Source of the DNA: an uncultured Geobacter sp.
GTDB taxonomy: Bacteria; Desulfobacterota; Desulfuromonadia; Geobacterales; DSM-12255
Length of the DNA stretch: 43,602 nt
Assembly (NCBI GenBank): GCA_937860145.1
Contig: CALMBF010000177.1
Span: 1 to 43,602, forward strand
Direction: 5' to 3'
Under the pieces are notes generated by a model. It was not told the DNA's origin. It worked only from the letters and a program-made list of their open reading frames with translations, and did not search any database. The translations under genes were made by a program, and so were the position numbers. Every line of letters starts with the position of its first letter. Position 1 is the stretch's first letter. This document shows, piece after piece, positions 43,526 to 43,602 of this stretch.

Positions 43526-43602
43526 CTACTGCTCGAACGTCAGTTCTGCCAGTTTCTGGTAATAGGCGAAGTGGGCCTTGGTCCACTGGGCAGCTCTCTT
43601 CA
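43526..43602 (-). CDS. C-terminus of an unidentified gene (partial)
   Basis: The last 77 bases read on the minus strand as an open frame ending at a TAG (43526-43528), with the final residues AHFAYYQKLAELTFEQ. The helical, aromatic-rich end and the hairpin directly after the stop suggest a real gene end. The start lies beyond the window, and no family is identifiable from 24 residues. Confidence 0.55.
   Translation of the reverse strand, partial: KRAAQWTKAHFAYYQKLAELTFEQ

Noticed and set aside
43266-43586. 106-codon minus-strand open frame between the right-edge gene and carbonic anhydrase
   Set aside because: It covers palindromes and a long hairpin, overlaps two better-supported genes in other frames and has no motif.

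Overview
The window looks like one end of a draft contig from a Geobacter-like bacterium (Desulfuromonadota, Geobacterales). The reasons are a NuoBCD triple fusion, small periplasmic c-type cytochromes, high-GC genes with short operon overlaps, and a Tad locus beside large GT-C membrane proteins. The species cannot be named from this sequence. Bases 1-46 are not biological: they match the Illumina Nextera P5-side adapter, including an 8-base index and the 19-base transposon end. Genomic sequence starts at about base 47. No tRNA, rRNA, CRISPR array or transposase gene was seen.

Layout, left to right. (1) 201-3935, minus strand: nuoA, a nuoBCD fusion, nuoE and then a monoheme cytochrome c where nuoF might be expected. 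A roughly 118-bp palindromic repeat sits between nuoA and nuoBCD and supplies the 3' end of nuoA. (2) 4175-6216, plus strand: pncB-pncA, an NAD salvage pair divergent from nuo. (3) 6213-9053: a zinc alcohol dehydrogenase, a PAP2 phosphatase, a small Cys-rich protein and a tetraheme cytochrome. (4) 9295-15424, minus strand: gltB-gltD (glutamate synthase), with a clear terminator. Upstream lie a promoter and three 17-bp dyads that resemble NtrC sites.

(5) 15844-24808, minus strand: an envelope/glycosylation operon. It encodes a TMTC-like GT-C protein with a C-terminal helical tail, a second large polytopic protein, an Aur1-like PAP2 enzyme, a SAM methyltransferase, an ALG5-like GT2, a GT87 enzyme and a TolA-like protein with tandem 15-residue repeats. 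(6) 25213-28223: two convergent, strikingly AT-rich genes for a PMT-like GT-C protein and a second GT87. They look recently acquired. (7) 28328-37740, minus strand: a Tad/Flp pilus operon (flp1, flp2, tadE, cpaB/rcpC, cpaC/rcpA, tadG, tadZ, tadA, tadB, tadC), followed by a 27-codon membrane peptide and a DUF192 gene. No prepilin peptidase gene (tadV) is present.

(8) 38309-43303, minus strand: hslO (Hsp33), cydD and cydC, preceded by a separately terminated beta-carbonic anhydrase. The last 77 bases hold the C-terminus of an unidentified gene.

The most interesting unexplained block is the run from 15.8 to 37.7 kb. Five putative GT-C membrane glycosyltransferases and a polyprenyl-phosphate-sugar synthase stand next to a complete secretion/assembly machine for very short pilins. 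This is compatible with an unrecognised surface or pilin glycosylation system, but that link is inference from proximity.
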